Assembly (NCBI GenBank): GCA_030447005.1
Contig: JAUJME010000115.1
Coordinates: 1 to 5,588 of the forward strand
Direction of reading: 5' to 3'
Origin: Solirubrobacteraceae bacterium
GTDB lineage: Bacteria > Actinomycetota > Thermoleophilia > Solirubrobacterales > Solirubrobacteraceae
DNA: 5,588 nt
Shown here: one piece after another, positions 4,573 to 5,588 of the stretch
How the letters are laid out: each line of letters starts with the position of its first letter
Position numbering within the stretch: position 1 is the first letter of the stretch
The notes under the pieces: model-generated
What the model was told of the DNA's origin: nothing
Databases searched by the model: none
Seen by the model: only the letters and a program-made list of their open reading frames with translations
Made by a program: the position numbers and the translations under genes

Positions 4573-5588
4573 GTGAGCCTGCTGCGGCGGCAGCCCGAGA
4601 AGGCGTCGGTGCGCACCGTCGCGCTCCGCCCCACGGGCCGCGTCTCGCTGACCGGCGACGCCGGCCGGGCCCCCGGGCGCCGCGGGCAGGCCGAGGCGTC
4701 GCTCGTCCTGCGGGAGCGCCGGTCGGGCCGCGAGCGCCGCTCGCCGGTGAGCTGGCGGCGGGACGGCGCGTTCGAGGCGGTCCTCGAGGTGACGCCGAAC
4801 GGCAGCGCGAGCAGCTGGGCGGGGACGTGGGACGCGAGCCTCGCCGTCGGGGGCGCTCCCGAGCAGCGCCTGGGCGTGGAGGCCGACCTCCCAGACCCGC
4901 TCCTGGTCCGCGACGGCGCCGCCGCCCTGCGCCTGCGGGCCTACCGGACGGCGCACGGCAACATCAGCCTCGCGCTGACCGACCTGGCGGGCCGGGCGCC
5001 CGTGCGGCGGGTCGAGCTCGGCGACCACACGCTCGGGCTGACGGGGTCGGTGCCCGCGGGGTTCCCCGAGCCAGGGGCGCAGCCGCGCCTCGTCTGCGTC
5101 AACGTCGCGACCGGCGAGGAGCTCGACGGGCCGGCGGCGGCGAGCGGGGACGGCGAGTTCTCCGCCGAGCTCGACCTCCGCAGGCTCGTGCGCGACGCCG
5201 ACGCGACCGAGTCCTGGAGCCTGCACCTGGCCGCGGGCGGCAGCCGCTTGCGCCTCGGCGGGGCGGTCGACGGGATCCCCAACAAGCAGGAGGCGATGGT
5301 CTTCCCGCTGCGCAGGCTCGAGCGCGATGGCGTCGAGCGGCGGGTCGGGCCCTATTTCAACATCGACGACGAGCTCAACGTCCGCTCCCGCCGGCCCGGC
5401 GCCAGGCGGGCGGTGAGTGCCCCGGCTCCGGAGCCTCCGCCGCGGCGCCCGCGCGCCGGGCGCTCCTGGACGCCGGTCCTCTGGGTCATCCGGCGGCTGA
5501 TCGTCCGCGTGCTCGCGGGCGTCCTGCACCGGGGAGGTGGAGCGGCGCCGGCCGTGGCGCCGGCCCGGCCGAAGGTCGTCTTCCTGAT
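4573..5588 (+). CDS. Large beta-rich envelope-biosynthesis protein, probably entering a glycosyltransferase domain; C-terminus cut
   Basis: An open frame of 338 codons with no stop before the right edge. It starts at GTG 4573 (VSLLRRQPEKASVRTVAL). Residues ~13-275 alternate hydrophobic and polar residues, as in beta-sandwich domains, with segments EASLVLRER (41-49), LRLRAYRTAHGNISLALTDL (119-138), LVCVNVATGEEL (173-184) and SWSLHLAAGGSRLRLGG (214-230), ending in GPYFNIDDELNVRSRR (259-274). The Y-x-T-x-x-GN-hydrophobic-S pattern recalls beta domains attached to teichoic-acid-type glycosyl- and glycerophosphotransferases, from memory. A Pro/Arg/Ala linker follows (280-297), then a basic amphipathic stretch, SWTPVLWVIRRLIVRVLAGV (298-317), suited to lying on a membrane. 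A second Ala/Pro linker (323-332) leads to RPKVVFL, which looks like the first strand of a GT-B or nucleotide-binding domain. No signal peptide. The reading frame and start are firm; the function is inferred from composition and neighbours, and the catalytic part is outside the window. Confidence 0.8.
   Translation, partial: MSLLRRQPEKASVRTVALRPTGRVSLTGDAGRAPGRRGQAEASLVLRERRSGRERRSPVSWRRDGAFEAVLEVTPNGSASSWAGTWDASLAVGGAPEQRLGVEADLPDPLLVRDGAAALRLRAYRTAHGNISLALTDLAGRAPVRRVELGDHTLGLTGSVPAGFPEPGAQPRLVCVNVATGEELDGPAAASGDGEFSAELDLRRLVRDADATESWSLHLAAGGSRLRLGGAVDGIPNKQEAMVFPLRRLERDGVERRVGPYFNIDDELNVRSRRPGARRAVSAPAPEPPPRRPRAGRSWTPVLWVIRRLIVRVLAGVLHRGGGAAPAVAPARPKVVFL

Noticed and set aside
4547..4576. 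Nine-codon upstream reading frame (MRRRGDTAG, then TGA) overlapping the GTG start as GTGA
   Set aside because: The arrangement could allow translational coupling, but there is no Shine-Dalgarno before ATG 4547 and the Arg codons simply encode the AGGAG ribosome site of the real gene. It is probably chance.
4450..5529. A 359-codon minus-strand open frame opposite the right-hand gene
   Set aside because: The product is compositionally Arg/Pro/Ala-rich without recognisable motifs. The plus-strand frame has a Shine-Dalgarno, beta-type hydrophobic pattern and normal composition, so the minus frame is a shadow.
5544..5565. Direct repeat GGCGCCGGCC (5544-5553 and 5556-5565)
   Set aside because: It encodes an Ala/Pro linker in the right-hand protein. 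Low-complexity coding sequence explains it better than a regulatory or mobile element.

Overview
The window is very GC-rich, and every real gene has a strong G/C bias at third codon positions. It looks like a high-GC actinobacterial chromosome. The Thermoleophilia (Solirubrobacterales, e.g. Conexibacter or Solirubrobacter relatives) are my best guess, because secreted thermonuclease/lamin-tail proteins and GT4 enzymes of these types are, from memory, common there. This placement is inference.

The layout is five protein genes packed with almost no spare DNA, in orientations -, -, +, -, +. Reading left to right: (1) the first 300 codons of a GT4-type glycosyltransferase, minus strand, running off the left edge; (2) ten bases upstream of it, a secreted protein with a signal peptide, a staphylococcal-nuclease-like domain and two lamin-tail-like (LTD) domains, minus strand; (3) a 121-bp divergent promoter region; (4) a complete 393-aa GT4 glycosyltransferase, plus strand; (5) after only 10 bp, a convergent 293-aa PAPS-dependent sulfotransferase, minus strand; (6) a 119-bp divergent promoter region; (7) the first 338 codons of a large beta-rich protein, plus strand, which appears to be entering a glycosyltransferase-type catalytic domain at the right edge. 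Genes 1 and 7 are cut by the window, so they have no stop here.

Taken together, this looks like part of a cell-envelope or exopolysaccharide locus. Two or three glycosyltransferases would assemble a surface glycan, a sulfotransferase would sulfate a glycan or other acceptor, and an exported nuclease/LTD protein would act outside the cell. No polymerase, flippase or sugar-nucleotide gene is visible, so the product cannot be named. Only genes 1 and 2 could share a transcript inside the window. The other genes need their own promoters, and candidate -10 elements of the form TAnnnT, including a shared 8-mer GCTAGGGT, are present where expected.

There are no tRNA or rRNA genes, insertion sequences, CRISPR arrays or convincing hairpin terminators. 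The most interesting items are the SNase-LTD-LTD protein with an altered calcium site, the composite right-edge protein, and the heptamer TAGGGTA that could serve both sides of a divergent promoter.
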